Assembly: GCF_009647605.1 (NCBI RefSeq)
Contig: NZ_WJIF01000003.1
Location: forward strand, 62,001 to 126,000
DNA from: Agromyces agglutinans
Lineage (GTDB): Bacteria; Actinomycetota; Actinomycetes; Actinomycetales; Microbacteriaceae
Direction of reading: 5' to 3'
DNA: 64,000 bases
Part shown: one piece after another, positions 39,466 through 49,059 of the stretch
Position numbering within the stretch: position 1 is the first letter of the stretch
Layout: the number at the start of each line of letters is the position of its first letter
Made by a program: the position numbers and the translations under genes
Notes under the pieces: generated by a model
Databases searched by the model: none
What the model saw: the letters and a program-made list of their open reading frames with translations, nothing else
Told to the model about the DNA's origin: nothing

Positions 39466-42186
39466 ATGGAACGCGCAGGGGAATTCTTGATCGAGGCCGT
39501 TCGGAACGGCATCGATCGGCCGCGCCTCGAGACTCGGATGGCCGCCCGCCGGGTGTTCCTGATCGCCGGCGCCGGCGCGGGCAAGTCGAGCCTGATCGCC
39601 CGGGCCGAAGCGGCCGACCCGCGCGCGTACCTGTTGCGTCTCGGACCGAGGTACGCCACCCCGAGCGCGTTGGCCGCCGAACTCGAGATCGCCGCGCGCT
39701 CCGAGGCCAGCACGGTGCTCATCGACGACGCCCAGTGGTGCGCGGGGTGCGAGGCGGCCGACGTGCTCGAGCGGTTCGTCGTGGATGCCCCGCAACGCGT
39801 GATTCTCGCGTCTCGGGAGGCCTTCCCGTTCGCAACCGCTCGCGCCGAGTACGGCGGCACCGCGGTGCTCGGCGTGCGCGACCTGGCCCTGCGGCTCGAC
39901 GAGGTCGCGGCGGTCTTCCGCTGGGCCGGGGCCAAGGCACCGTCGTCGGCCGCGGCATCGCGGCTGCTGACCGAGACCGCCGGCTCCCCCGCCCTGATCG
40001 TGGCGCTCGCGGGAGCGGTCGCCGACGTCGACCGGGATGCCGTGGACGTGGCCCTCGTCGCCGCGATCGAGGGCGGCGCGGCCGCCCCGGTCCTGGACGG
40101 CCTGCTCGACGACCTCGACCCGATCGTGCACGAGGCGCTCACGCGCGCGAGCGTGCTGCCGTCGATGCGCGCTGAATCGGCGATCGACCTCCTGGGCGGC
40201 GCCGCGGGCTGCGCCCTGCTGCGCGCGCTCGACGACGGGATGGTTCCGCATCGGCTGCGCGCCGACGGCGCACGAGAGCTGCCGCGGATGCTCCGGCGCC
40301 ACCTGTTCGGCCGGCTTCCGGCCTCGGAGCGTGCGGCACTCGCGGCCGACGCGGCGAAGCTCCTGACGCCGGCGGATGCCGCACGCGCGCTCGCCGACGC
40401 CGCGAACTGGGACGACGCGATCGACGTGCTGCGTGCGCACCCGGTGGCCATCGCCGCGCCGGGCGCGGCTGCGTGGGCGCCGCCACGGGCGGACGTCGTC
40501 ACCGACCTCCTCGCCGTTCGCGCCCTGATCGACGACCGCGAGCCGGTGACGGCTCGCCGCCGCCTCGACGCCCTGCGCCTCGATCGCCTGCCGCCCGAGT
40601 TCGCGACCATACCGGCGGTGCTGCGCGACGAACTCGACGGGCTGGCCGGGCCCTGGGAGGCATCCGTGGGACCGACGGCGTCGACTCGAGCGGCCGCCGC
40701 CTCGACCGGCCGATCGGCCGGCGATCCGACGACGACGACGCGCGCCACCGCGCACCGCCTGCTCGTGGGCGACGCACTCGGTGCGACTCGCGCGCTGCTG
40801 CGGCGACTCCGCGATCCGGCCGCCGCGCCGCACGTTCGACTCGGATGCCGGCTGGCGCTCGTCGTCGCGCGGGCCGCGATCGCCTCCGCCGCGGAGACCG
40901 CGGCGAGCCTGTGCCATCTCGAGGCGGAAGCCATGGCGCTCGGGCTGCCCGGCATCGCGCGTCTGGCCCGCGGCATGCTCGCGGCGCTCGCTCCCGAGTC
41001 GTCACCGCACGCCGTGCACGAGGTCGTCGAGGAGTGCGAGCTCCGCGGCGACGACGAGGGCGCCGCCTTCGTCGAGGCCGCGTGGCTGCTCGGGCGACTG
41101 CACGACGGGCGCGCGGAGTCGCGCCGCGCCGCGGCACTGGCCGACCGGCTCTCGAGGCTCGGCGCGGCCGACGGCGCGGCGGTCGCCTCGGCGACGGCCG
41201 CCTACCTCGCGGCGCAGCACCACGAGCCGCACGCGGTCTCCGTGCTGGCCGCGGCCGAGGCATCCGCGCTGGTCACGCCGACGCCGGCCGCGCGCGCGTG
41301 GATCGACGCCGCGTACCTCGTGCGCTCCGGCGACCCCGAGCGTCTCGCGGCGGCACGTCGTGCCGCGCGCGACGCCGGCATGCCGCGCCTGCCCGTGCCG
41401 CTGCCGACCGCCGCCGAGCTCGGCCGACGCACCTCGCGAGCGCCGGCCGAGCCGGTGCGACTCGAGGTCGTCGAACGCATCCCGAGGATCACGGTCGGCT
41501 GCTTCGGCGGGTTCCGGCTCCGCGTCGACGGCCGCGACCTCGACCTGCGCGGGGTGCGTCCGCAGGCGCGCAACGTGCTGCGGATGCTCGCGCTGAATGC
41601 GGGATCGCCCGTGCATCGGGAGCTGATCGCCGAGGTGATCTGGCGCGACCTCGAACCGACGTCGGCCGTGCACGCGCTGCACGTCAGCGTGTCGAGCCTG
41701 CGGCGCGCGCTCGGCCTCGACACCGCCGACCGGGTGGTGGCGCGCGACGGCGAGGCCTACCAACTCCGCCTCGCCAACCGCCGCGACTGCGACCTCGCCG
41801 ACTTCGACGCGAACCTCGAGGGCGCCGCGGCGGCACGCCGGAGCGGGGATGCCACGGGCACCGCCGATGGCCTCCGCCGCGCCCTGCACCGCTACGTCGG
41901 CGAGGTGCTTCCCGAGGACGGCCCGGCCGAGTGGGCGGTCGGCGCGCGCGACCGGTACAAGACCCGCGCGTCGGAGGCCGCCGCCGCGCTCGCGCACCTC
42001 GAGCTGCGCTCGGGCGACCGGCACGGCGCACTGGATGCCGCGACGCGCGGTATCGAGATCGACCCGTGGCACGACGCATCCTGGCGGGCGCTGCTCGCCG
42101 TGCACCGCGAATCCGGCGACGTGGTCGCCACCCGGCGCGCCGAGCAGGGGTACCGGCGGATGCGGGTCGCGCTCGGCGTCGACTGA
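39466..42186 (+). CDS. Large ATPase-BTAD transcriptional regulator facing the injection-system locus
   Basis: A 906-residue regulator. The N-terminal STAND-like ATPase has Walker A GAGAGKSS (residues 35-42) and Walker B STVLIDDAQW near 80. A long Ala/Leu-rich helical-repeat middle part follows. The C-terminus from about residue 675 has a winged-helix domain (VGCFGGFRLRVDGRDLDLRGVRPQARNVLRMLA... ALHVSVSSLRRALG) and then a BTAD domain to the end. Such regulators activate neighbouring clusters. It converges on the CIS locus with only seven bases between stops, so it is the best candidate regulator for it. The ATG at 39466 is a judgement; an upstream frame is open. Confidence 0.85.
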   Translation: MERAGEFLIEAVRNGIDRPRLETRMAARRVFLIAGAGAGKSSLIARAEAADPRAYLLRLGPRYATPSALAAELEIAARSEASTVLIDDAQWCAGCEAADVLERFVVDAPQRVILASREAFPFATARAEYGGTAVLGVRDLALRLDEVAAVFRWAGAKAPSSAAASRLLTETAGSPALIVALAGAVADVDRDAVDVALVAAIEGGAAAPVLDGLLDDLDPIVHEALTRASVLPSMRAESAIDLLGGAAGCALLRALDDGMVPHRLRADGARELPRMLRRHLFGRLPASERAALAADAAKLLTPADAARALADAANWDDAIDVLRAHPVAIAAPGAAAWAPPRADVVTDLLAVRALIDDREPVTARRRLDALRLDRLPPEFATIPAVLRDELDGLAGPWEASVGPTASTRAAAASTGRSAGDPTTTTRATAHRLLVGDALGATRALLRRLRDPAAAPHVRLGCRLALVVARAAIASAAETAASLCHLEAEAMALGLPGIARLARGMLAALAPESSPHAVHEVVEECELRGDDEGAAFVEAAWLLGRLHDGRAESRRAAALADRLSRLGAADGAAVASATAAYLAAQHHEPHAVSVLAAAEASALVTPTPAARAWIDAAYLVRSGDPERLAAARRAARDAGMPRLPVPLPTAAELGRRTSRAPAEPVRLEVVERIPRITVGCFGGFRLRVDGRDLDLRGVRPQARNVLRMLALNAGSPVHRELIAEVIWRDLEPTSAVHALHVSVSSLRRALGLDTADRVVARDGEAYQLRLANRRDCDLADFDANLEGAAAARRSGDATGTADGLRRALHRYVGEVLPEDGPAEWAVGARDRYKTRASEAAAALAHLELRSGDRHGALDAATRGIEIDPWHDASWRALLAVHRESGDVVATRRAEQGYRRMRVALGVD

Positions 42187-42193
42187 CCGCGCG

Positions 42194-43492
42194 TCAGCGG
42201 CCTCTGAAGCCGAGTTCGGCGACCGCGACGCGCGTCTGGTCGGTCGCGCCGTGCGCGGTTCCCACGGTCAGGCGGATGCCGGTGACGTCGTCGACCCCGA
42301 GGTCCCACGATTGCGAGCCGGGCTGGTCGGCGACCGTGATCGTGCGCTCGACGACCGAGCCGTCGGCACGCGTGATCGTGACGAGCAGCGTGTCGGGGCG
42401 CCCGTCGGCGAGGAACTCGGCCGGATCGTCGGATGCCCCGGCCACCATCTGCATGGACACGAGGCGGAACGGCTCGTCGAACGCGACCTCGAGATGTTCG
42501 CCCGGTGCGGCACCGGTCGGCGCCGGGGCCCACGACGTGTTGGAGAAGCCGTCGTAGGCGGATTCGGGCGGCCGCCCCTCCGCCGAGCTCGAGGCGACGA
42601 TGCTCACCGGACTCACGGGCGTCGCCGCCGCCACGCGGTCGATGAACGCGGCCGCGGTCTCGCCGATCCAGCCGCGCGCGAACCAGGCGACCGCGGCGAG
42701 CGCGAGCACGACGGCGGGAACCACCACCCAGGCCGGGCGGAACCGGCGCGTGCGCACGAGCGGGCGGGCGCCGGCCTCGGGCTGCGCCGACGGTGCGAGC
42801 ACGGGCATGGCCGAGGCATCCAGTTGCGTCGCGCAGCGCCGGCAGAAATGGCGGTCGGGCGTGTTGCCGGCGCCGCAGGCCGGGCAGACGATCTCTCCCG
42901 GGCGCGGGGCATCCTCCGCCCGGGCGGCGCGACGCTTCGGCGGCTGGCGGCGCGGTGCGTCGGCGGGTTTGCGCGCGGCCGGCTGCGCCGTCGGGCGCTG
43001 TGCTGTTGGCTGCTGTGCCGTCGGACGCTGAGCGACGGGTTGGGCGGCGGGCTGCTGCGCCGCCGATTGCGCGACGGCGACGGATGCCACGGCGACGGGG
43101 ATGCCCGCGGGCTCGGGGTCTCGCGCGGGCTCGGGCTCGGGGCCGGGCTCGGGTTCCGGCTCGGGCTCGGCTTCCGGCTCGGCTTCCGGCTCGGGCTCCG
43201 GCTCGGGTTCCGGCTCGGGCTCGACCTCGAGCTCCGGCCGGGGTTCGGGTTCCGGCTCCGGCTCAGGCTCCGGCTCCGGCTCCGGCTCGGGCTCAGGCTC
43301 CGGCTCGGGCTCGCGTTCCGGCTCGGTCGCGAGCACCGGTTCCGGCTCGCGCTCGGGCTCGGGCTCCGGCTCGGCCTCCCCCTCCCCCTTCGCCTCCCAG
43401 CCGAGGTACTCGCCGCAGGCGCCGCAGAAGTCGTCGTCGGCGGCGTTCAGGGTTCCGCACGCCGGGCACGCGAGGGTGCGTTCGTCGCTCAT
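42194..43492 (-). CDS. Zinc-ribbon/Glu-Pro linker/transmembrane/lectin-like protein at the end of the CIS operon
   Basis: A 432-residue protein with four parts. A first zinc ribbon comprises [19 protein letters not shown] at the N-terminus. About 90 residues of Glu-Pro repeats and a Gln/Pro/Ala region follow. A second zinc ribbon ([18 protein letters not shown]) precedes a single transmembrane helix ([24 protein letters not shown]). The C-terminal domain of about 130 residues is beta-rich ([23 protein letters not shown]... [16 protein letters not shown]), as in NADase-type glycan-binding/F5-8C folds. The start overlaps the tail protein I-like gene by four bases. I infer a membrane anchor or trigger: cytoplasmic ribbons could touch the particle and the outer domain could sense the envelope. 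Confidence 0.8.
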   Translation of the reverse strand: MSDERTLACPACGTLNAADDDFCGACGEYLGWEAKGEGEAEPEPEPEREPEPVLATEPEREPEPEPEPEPEPEPEPEPEPEPEPRPELEVEPEPEPEPEPEPEAEPEAEPEPEPEPGPEPEPARDPEPAGIPVAVASVAVAQSAAQQPAAQPVAQRPTAQQPTAQRPTAQPAARKPADAPRRQPPKRRAARAEDAPRPGEIVCPACGAGNTPDRHFCRRCATQLDASAMPVLAPSAQPEAGARPLVRTRRFRPAWVVVPAVVLALAAVAWFARGWIGETAAAFIDRVAAATPVSPVSIVASSSAEGRPPESAYDGFSNTSWAPAPTGAAPGEHLEVAFDEPFRLVSMQMVAGASDDPAEFLADGRPDTLLVTITRADGSVVERTITVADQPGSQSWDLGVDDVTGIRLTVGTAHGATDQTRVAVAELGFRGR

Positions 43493-44058
43493 GCCGTGCC
43501 GCCCTTCGTCCGGTGGGTCCGCACCTGCACCCGGCACGGCACGTGCGCTGGCACCAGCGAGCGGACCACACGCGCGAGTCTCGCCTCGAAGCCCTCGGCG
43601 GAGGCATCCGGCACCGTGACCGTCACCGTCACCCCCGGTTCGTCGGAACCCGGGATCGGCGCCCCGGGCATCGCCGACCAGGCGGTCGCGCCCGACTCCT
43701 CGACCTCGACCGAGGACTCGGGCCCTGCGGCGAGGCGCACGGCGTCGGCGATGCCGGCGGCCGTGCCCGTACGCCGGTGCAGGGCGACCGCGCCGGCGAC
43801 GATGTCGCGGCGCTGCTGCACCGACCATGCGTCGTCGACCCGGATGTCGACCCAGCTCGCGAGCCATTCGAGGTGATCGGCCGGCGCGAGGTGCGGGTCG
43901 AGGTACGCGGCCAGGTTGTCGAGCACGCCGAGCACCGGGGCGAGCGCATCGTCGAAGGCCGGCAGCATCCGCTGCAGGAAGTCGTCCTCCTGCAGGATCG
44001 CCGGCAGGCGCGTCAGGTACGGCGACGGCGAGGCGAGGCCTGGGATCGCACCGCGCAT
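43489..44058 (-). CDS. Phage tail protein I-like baseplate protein
   Basis: A 189-residue protein with the P2 gpI/eCIS pattern: [58 protein letters not shown], and [30 protein letters not shown]. In contractile particles this protein joins the baseplate wedge between baseplate J and peripheral parts. It lies one base after the baseplate J stop and overlaps the next gene by four bases, firmly within the operon. Confidence 0.88.
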   Translation of the reverse strand: MRGAIPGLASPSPYLTRLPAILQEDDFLQRMLPAFDDALAPVLGVLDNLAAYLDPHLAPADHLEWLASWVDIRVDDAWSVQQRRDIVAGAVALHRRTGTAAGIADAVRLAAGPESSVEVEESGATAWSAMPGAPIPGSDEPGVTVTVTVPDASAEGFEARLARVVRSLVPAHVPCRVQVRTHRTKGGTA

Positions 44059-44059
44059 C

Positions 44060-46003
44060 TCACACCCCCGAGACCACTCGGACCTTGTGCTCGAAGCTGA
44101 ACACGAGGGCGTCGGGATCGAGCACGATGCGCTGCGCGGGCTCGCCGCGCTTGCCGGTGACGGGGTCGGCGCCGAACAGCAGCACCTCGTCGACGAGCTC
44201 CGTGCCGCGCAGCGACTGCAGCACCGAGTACACCTCGCCCGCCAGCACCGGTCGCCCGAACGGCCAGCCGGTGCCGTCGGCTCCGCCGACGATCGGGTCG
44301 AAGTGCCGGTAGAGCGCCGCGAGCGCCTGCTCGCGCAACCCCTCGACCGAGGCCCGCGGCCGTGCGACCAGCTTCGCGACGACCGTGATGCCCTGGTACG
44401 CCGGCGGCTCGATCACGAGTCGCGCCCCCACCGGGCGCCGGGCGTCGAGGTCGTCGGAGATCGCCTGCAGCAGTTCCTCCGAGGGCAGCAGGTCGGCGAA
44501 CGCGAGCCGCCCCTCGGCGTCGCCCGACACCGACGGCACGACGAGCAGCCGGGCGCCGTTCACGGCGTCGGCCGCGGGCACGCAATGGGCGCGTGCGATG
44601 CCGGGCGCGGCGCTCCGGGCGAGGTGCTCGTAGTCCTCGGCGGTCACGGCGCGATCGCGCGTGCGCACCGCGAGCGGGCCGCGCACGCGGGCCTCGTCGA
44701 TGGTCTCGCCGTCGCTGCCGTCGTGCGCTGCCCGCCGATTGACCGTGCCGCTGACGAACGGCACCGTCGAGCGGAGCACGCTCAGCGCCCCCGCCGAGAT
44801 GTTTCCCGCCGTCCCGCCGCCGAGCCGGTACCGCGGAATGCGCATCGGCGCGCCCTTGGGCGGCACGGCGCCGAACCGGCGGAGCGATCCGTCGGGTTCG
44901 CGCACGGCGGGCGGGAACGAGACCGTACCGCGGGTCCGGTCGACCCGCACGACCCGGTCGGCGGGATCGCAGCCCGCGAAGGAGTCGACCTCGGTCCACG
45001 ACTCCCAGTCGCCGCCGCCGCCCACCTCGACGACGAACGGCTCGCCGTCGTCGAGCACGGGCCGCCCCTCGAGCGGGAACTCCTGCCCGGGCACCCCCTC
45101 GGAGAGCCCGAGCACCTCGTCGAGCACCGTCGCCGCGTGCACCGCGGCCACGACACCGCCGACCGTCTCGGCCGACGCCGAGCGCACCAGCGGCGACGCC
45201 GAGTACGTCGGCGTGCCCTCGGGCACCTCGATCACACGGCAGCGCAGCCACGCCGAGCGTTCCCCGGCGACGACGGATGCCACGTGCCCGCGCGGCACGA
45301 TCAGTACGACCTCGCCCGGGCGATTCAACCCTCCGGTGCCGTCGGCGACGACATCGCACGGCGCCCACGCGGACCCGGTCCACGCCTCCCAGGCGATGGG
45401 CGGGTCGAGCGGGTCGACGCCGACGCCGCGGACGGTGCAGTCGATGGCCAGCGACACGGCCAGCCCGCCCGACGGCTCGGAGAGCCCGACGATGAGCGCG
45501 TCGCCGATCGCCGGCGTCTGCGCGAACGCGTCGATCGGGCCGTCCTTGAGCGACGCACGGCCCGCCCACGCCTCGCCGTCGGCCGGCGCCGTGCCGACGA
45601 GGTCGGCCGATCGGGGCGGGATCACGAGCTCCTCGACGGTCGAGAACACGATCGAGGCGCGATCCTCGGTCCGCGGCGTGCCGACCTCGGTCCGGGCGGG
45701 CACCACGACCGGCTCGGGCATCGGCGCGGAGAGCCACATCACGACGTCGGCGGTCGCGGCGCTCGGCGGGAACAGCTCGACCCCGAGCAGCTCGAGGAAG
45801 CTGAGGTACAACTTGTCGGGCACGCGGTTGAGGCGGTACAGCAGCTCGTCGGTCATGAAGGCGAAGGCCTCGATGAGGGTGACGCCCGGGTCGGAGACGT
45901 TGTGGTCGCTCCACTCGGGGCAGCGCAGCGCGATGAGCCGCTTCGCGTCGTCGACGAGGTCCTGGAACCTCCGGTCGTCCAGGTTGGGCGTTGGCAGGGT
46001 CAT
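44060..46003 (-). CDS. Baseplate assembly protein J/gp47-like
   Basis: A 647-residue baseplate wedge protein (Afp11-like). It has the N-terminal LDDRRFQDLVDDAKRLIALRCPEWSDHNVSDPGVTLIEAFAFMTDELLYRLNRVPDKLYLSFLELLGV typical of 'putative baseplate assembly proteins'. A beta-rich middle follows, and the gpJ-type segment RAHDGSDGETIDEARVRGPLAVRTRDRAVTAEDYEHLA near residues 430-465. The start overlaps the gp25 gene by four bases. It would form the wedge scaffold that opens on triggering. Confidence 0.92.
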   Translation of the reverse strand: MTLPTPNLDDRRFQDLVDDAKRLIALRCPEWSDHNVSDPGVTLIEAFAFMTDELLYRLNRVPDKLYLSFLELLGVELFPPSAATADVVMWLSAPMPEPVVVPARTEVGTPRTEDRASIVFSTVEELVIPPRSADLVGTAPADGEAWAGRASLKDGPIDAFAQTPAIGDALIVGLSEPSGGLAVSLAIDCTVRGVGVDPLDPPIAWEAWTGSAWAPCDVVADGTGGLNRPGEVVLIVPRGHVASVVAGERSAWLRCRVIEVPEGTPTYSASPLVRSASAETVGGVVAAVHAATVLDEVLGLSEGVPGQEFPLEGRPVLDDGEPFVVEVGGGGDWESWTEVDSFAGCDPADRVVRVDRTRGTVSFPPAVREPDGSLRRFGAVPPKGAPMRIPRYRLGGGTAGNISAGALSVLRSTVPFVSGTVNRRAAHDGSDGETIDEARVRGPLAVRTRDRAVTAEDYEHLARSAAPGIARAHCVPAADAVNGARLLVVPSVSGDAEGRLAFADLLPSEELLQAISDDLDARRPVGARLVIEPPAYQGITVVAKLVARPRASVEGLREQALAALYRHFDPIVGGADGTGWPFGRPVLAGEVYSVLQSLRGTELVDEVLLFGADPVTGKRGEPAQRIVLDPDALVFSFEHKVRVVSGV

Positions 46004-46413
46004 GACGGCACCTCGGACTCCTCACGGGGAATGACGTAGAACGGGAAGACGAGGTTGCGGGGGTCGTTCGTGCCGAGGATCACGTAGCCGATGTCGATCA
46101 GGAGGCATCCGTCGTCGGCGCGCTCGAACGACACCGAGACCCCCGTGACCTCGATGCGCGGCTCCCAGAACCGCAGGGCCGATCGCACGGCCGCGCCGAT
46201 CGCGCCCGCGGTCGCGGCGTCGGCCGGGGCGAACACGTAGTCGTGCACGGCGCAGCCGAACTCGGGCCGCATCGGCCGCTCCCCCGGCGCGGTCGCCAGG
46301 ATGAGCCGGATCGCCTCCTCGATCTCGCGCTCGTTCGACGAGAGTGCGATGCGCCCCGCGTCGTCGGCGCGCACGGGGAACGCCCACCCCCGCCCGACGA
46401 ACTCCTGTGCCAT
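46000..46413 (-). CDS. GPW/gp25-family baseplate wedge protein
   Basis: A 137-residue protein: GWAFPVRADDAGRIALSSNEREIEEAIRLILATAPGERPMRPEFGCAVHDYVFAP contains the EPR-like core of gp25, here with R-M-R-P-E-F-G. This family forms the inner baseplate that nucleates the sheath. It lies 14 bases after the VgrG-like gene and overlaps the baseplate J gene. Confidence 0.92.
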   Translation of the reverse strand: MAQEFVGRGWAFPVRADDAGRIALSSNEREIEEAIRLILATAPGERPMRPEFGCAVHDYVFAPADAATAGAIGAAVRSALRFWEPRIEVTGVSVSFERADDGCLLIDIGYVILGTNDPRNLVFPFYVIPREESEVPS

Positions 46414-46427
46414 CTGCCCGGCTCCCG

Positions 46428-48311
46428 TCAGTTGATCTTCACCAGGGAGCCGCGCACGGTCGTCGCGCCGCTCGACGAGATCTCGGCCGTGGCCTGGCCC
46501 TTGACCGCGACCGTCGATCCCGAGAGCTCGGCGGCCGTGTCGGCCTTGACCGTCACCTTCGCGGCACCCAGTTCGGCGCTCGTGCCGCCCTTGAGCTTGA
46601 GGTCGGTCGTCGCCTCGATGTCGACCGTCTTGCCGGTGAGCTTGATGGTTCCCGACGACGCCTCGACCGTGGCATCCGTCTTGGCGACGACCTTCACCGG
46701 GCCTTCGGAGATGATCTCGATGCCCTTCTCGCCGTTCTGGGTCAGCGTGACGCGCTGCGCGCGCGTGTTGGTCGAGATCTGCACGTACTCCTTCGAGCCG
46801 TCCTCGAGGAACTCGACGACCATGCCCGTGCGCGACGTGAACGTGCGGCGCACGACCTTGCCGTTCTTCGCCGTGTCGTCCCACGGGTCGAGGGGTTGGT
46901 CGCTGCCGTTGAACAGGCCGCCCAGCACGTAGGGACGGTCGAGTTCGCCGCCCTCGAACGCGACGAGCACCTCGTCGCCCACCTCGGGCACCACCACCGC
47001 GCCGCGCTTGCCCGCTGCGCCGGGCTGCACGAGCCGGGCCCAGCTGCTCTCGTAGTCGTCGGAGAGGGCTGGGATCTTCACCGCGACCATCCCCCGCGCG
47101 TCCACGGAGCCCTTCGAGTCGCCGTGCTTGGTCACGATCGCGGGCAGCACCCCGGGGTAGCGGAACCCGGCCGAGCCGGCCGACGCGCCCGACGACGCGC
47201 CCGACGCGCCGCCGGCTGCTCCCGCCGCGATGCCGTACAGCGACCGGTCGGAGGCGTTCGTCACGTGCACCTTCGTCGTGTAGCCGAGGTCGGCCGAGAA
47301 CTCGTGCACGGTCTCGGTGACGGTGTAGCGGCCGTCGAACGGGGAGCCGAAGCCGCGTACGCTCACGGCGGTGCCCGATCGCAGCTTGGCCGAGCCGAGC
47401 ACGACCGCCTCGAGCTCGGCGAACCCGCCTGCGATGCGTTCAGCCATCGCCTTCGCGAGGGCGTCCTGCGACGGCTGGTCGCCATCGCCGACGGAGAGCA
47501 CGAACGGCGGGCTGTCGAACACCTCGGCCAGCTTCGCCGGATCCACCGGCAGCTGCGCGCTGCGGGTCTTCGCCGGCGCCTTCGCGACCACCGCCCGCTT
47601 CGCCTTCCGGTCCCAGCCGCGCACCTCGACCTCGGGCACCTGCTCGCTGCTCGTGACGGTCGAGCGCAGGTACAGCGTGTTCAGCCCGTGCTCGATGACG
47701 ACCGGGTCGGTGCGCGCGCCGACCGCGCCGGCGGGCGCCTCGGACGCCGACGTCGGCGCCTCGAAGTGCAGCCGGCCGCGCTCGACGAAGAAGGTGAACC
47801 CGACGCGATCGGCGAGGCGCTTCAAGAACACCCAGTCGGTCACGTTGTCCTGGCTGATCTTGGCGTGCACGCCCGAGGTCGTCGACACGAGCGCCTGCAG
47901 GCCCGCCCCGCCCGCGACCTGCTGCACGACGTCGGAGACCTTCACGTCGATGAACGCGCGCACGCGGCGCCCCCGGAACAGCCTGTGCGACGGGTCGAGG
48001 CCCCGCACGCGGGTGATGAGACTGCCCCCCAGGTCCTCGCGCTCGAGCGCCGTCACCTCGCCCTCGACGAGCACCGTCGTCGGTTCGGGCCCGTTCTCCG
48101 AGACCGAGACGCTGACCTTCGTGCCGATCTCGATCTTCGCCTTCTGGAGCAGGTCGCCCCTCGCGTCGGCGAACTCGAGGTCGAACGAATCCGGCAGGCT
48201 CGCGGCATCCGTCACCCGGCCGTGCACCAGCAGCGACGACGCGGCCGCGTCGAGCGGCGTGCCCGCGACGGAGACGACGAGTTCGCTGGTGTAGACGTCA
48301 GCCGAGGGCAC
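46428..48311 (-). CDS. VgrG-like spike / baseplate hub protein
   Basis: A 627-residue spike protein. The N-terminal gp27-like hub region has SDVVQQVAGGAGLQALVSTTSGVHAKISQDNVTDWVFLKRLADRVGFTFFV. The gp5-like OB-fold contains GFRYPGVLPAIVTKHGDSKGSVDARGMVAVKIPALSD and WARLVQPGAAGKRGAVVVPEVGDEVLVAFEGG. The C-terminus has beta-helix repeats (VKVVAKTDATVEASSGTIKLTGKTVDIEATTDLKLKGG). I start at GTG 48311 because AGGGAG is seven bases upstream; an ATG at 48347 would overlap the LysM gene by 50 bases. The blunt beta-helix end would be the needle tip, as no PAAR gene is seen. Confidence 0.92.
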   Translation of the reverse strand: MPSADVYTSELVVSVAGTPLDAAASSLLVHGRVTDAASLPDSFDLEFADARGDLLQKAKIEIGTKVSVSVSENGPEPTTVLVEGEVTALEREDLGGSLITRVRGLDPSHRLFRGRRVRAFIDVKVSDVVQQVAGGAGLQALVSTTSGVHAKISQDNVTDWVFLKRLADRVGFTFFVERGRLHFEAPTSASEAPAGAVGARTDPVVIEHGLNTLYLRSTVTSSEQVPEVEVRGWDRKAKRAVVAKAPAKTRSAQLPVDPAKLAEVFDSPPFVLSVGDGDQPSQDALAKAMAERIAGGFAELEAVVLGSAKLRSGTAVSVRGFGSPFDGRYTVTETVHEFSADLGYTTKVHVTNASDRSLYGIAAGAAGGASGASSGASAGSAGFRYPGVLPAIVTKHGDSKGSVDARGMVAVKIPALSDDYESSWARLVQPGAAGKRGAVVVPEVGDEVLVAFEGGELDRPYVLGGLFNGSDQPLDPWDDTAKNGKVVRRTFTSRTGMVVEFLEDGSKEYVQISTNTRAQRVTLTQNGEKGIEIISEGPVKVVAKTDATVEASSGTIKLTGKTVDIEATTDLKLKGGTSAELGAAKVTVKADTAAELSGSTVAVKGQATAEISSSGATTVRGSLVKIN

Positions 48312-49050
48312 GGGCGAGCTCCCTCCGGACGGGTTCGAGCGGCGCATCGAACTCCTCGGCGGCCGGCAGCAGGATGCTGCGCCCCGGCCGCAGGCGCATG
48401 GGATCGTCGATGCCGTTCACGTCGGCGACCGCCCGCCACAGCGACGCCCGGCCGTACTCGCGGAACGCGATCGCGGCGAGCGTGTCGCCCTCGCGCACGA
48501 CGTGCAGCCGCCGCGGCTGGAGGCCGCCAGAGGTGGGGTTCTGCTTGCCCATCTCGCTCGCGAGCTCCTCCATCGCGACCGTGCACACGGCGCGCAGCGG
48601 CTGGCCCGACGGCGCGAAGAGCGTGTACTTTGCCGACACGCTCGTGATGTACCCGACGAAGCCGCTGAGGCCGCCCCACATGAACCGCACCCACGGCGGC
48701 GACGGGGTCTTCGTGCCCTTGGACTTCTCGGTCGGCGCGGTCGCCTTGAACAGCTCCTCGACCTGGGTCACGACGCTGTTGTCGCGCGCGAGCGACGCGT
48801 CGAAGTACATCTCGACCGTGAGCTTCTGCGGGTCGGGCCCCTGGTAGCTGGCCGGCGGCGCCGACGACGCCTTCTTCTGGTTCTTCTTCTCCCACTTGGC
48901 GGTCTTGGCCATGGTGAGCTCGCGGGGATTGAGCTGGAACTTGAGCTCCTTGATGAGCGGACCGGGGCGGCCCGGCTCCTGCCCCGGCTCGAGCAGCTCG
49001 ATCTTCGCGGGCGTGAGGTTGCGCGTGTCGGCGGTCCCGGTGAGCGGCAT
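48298..49050 (-). CDS. LysM-domain tube-hub adaptor
   Basis: A 250-residue protein (Afp7-like). The N-terminal two thirds is the CIS tube-adaptor fold (IKELKFQLNPRELTMAKTAKWEK, SYQGPDPQKLTVEMYFDAS, FMWGGLSGFVGYITSVSAKYTLFAPSGQPLRAVCTVAM). The C-terminal LysM is RRLHVVREGDTLAAIAFREYGRASLWRAVADVNGIDDPMRLRPGRSILLP. In contractile particles this protein joins the inner tube to the spike hub. It is placed between the second tube gene and the spike gene, as usual. Confidence 0.92.
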   Translation of the reverse strand: MPLTGTADTRNLTPAKIELLEPGQEPGRPGPLIKELKFQLNPRELTMAKTAKWEKKNQKKASSAPPASYQGPDPQKLTVEMYFDASLARDNSVVTQVEELFKATAPTEKSKGTKTPSPPWVRFMWGGLSGFVGYITSVSAKYTLFAPSGQPLRAVCTVAMEELASEMGKQNPTSGGLQPRRLHVVREGDTLAAIAFREYGRASLWRAVADVNGIDDPMRLRPGRSILLPAAEEFDAPLEPVRRELARALG

Positions 49051-49059
49051 GTCGGCCTC

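Noticed and set aside
43101-43400. GGCTC/CGGGCT-rich tandem tract that could be a minisatellite or CRISPR-like array
   Set aside because: It is the coding sequence of the Glu-Pro linker in the zinc-ribbon protein; units are short and degenerate and there are no spacers.
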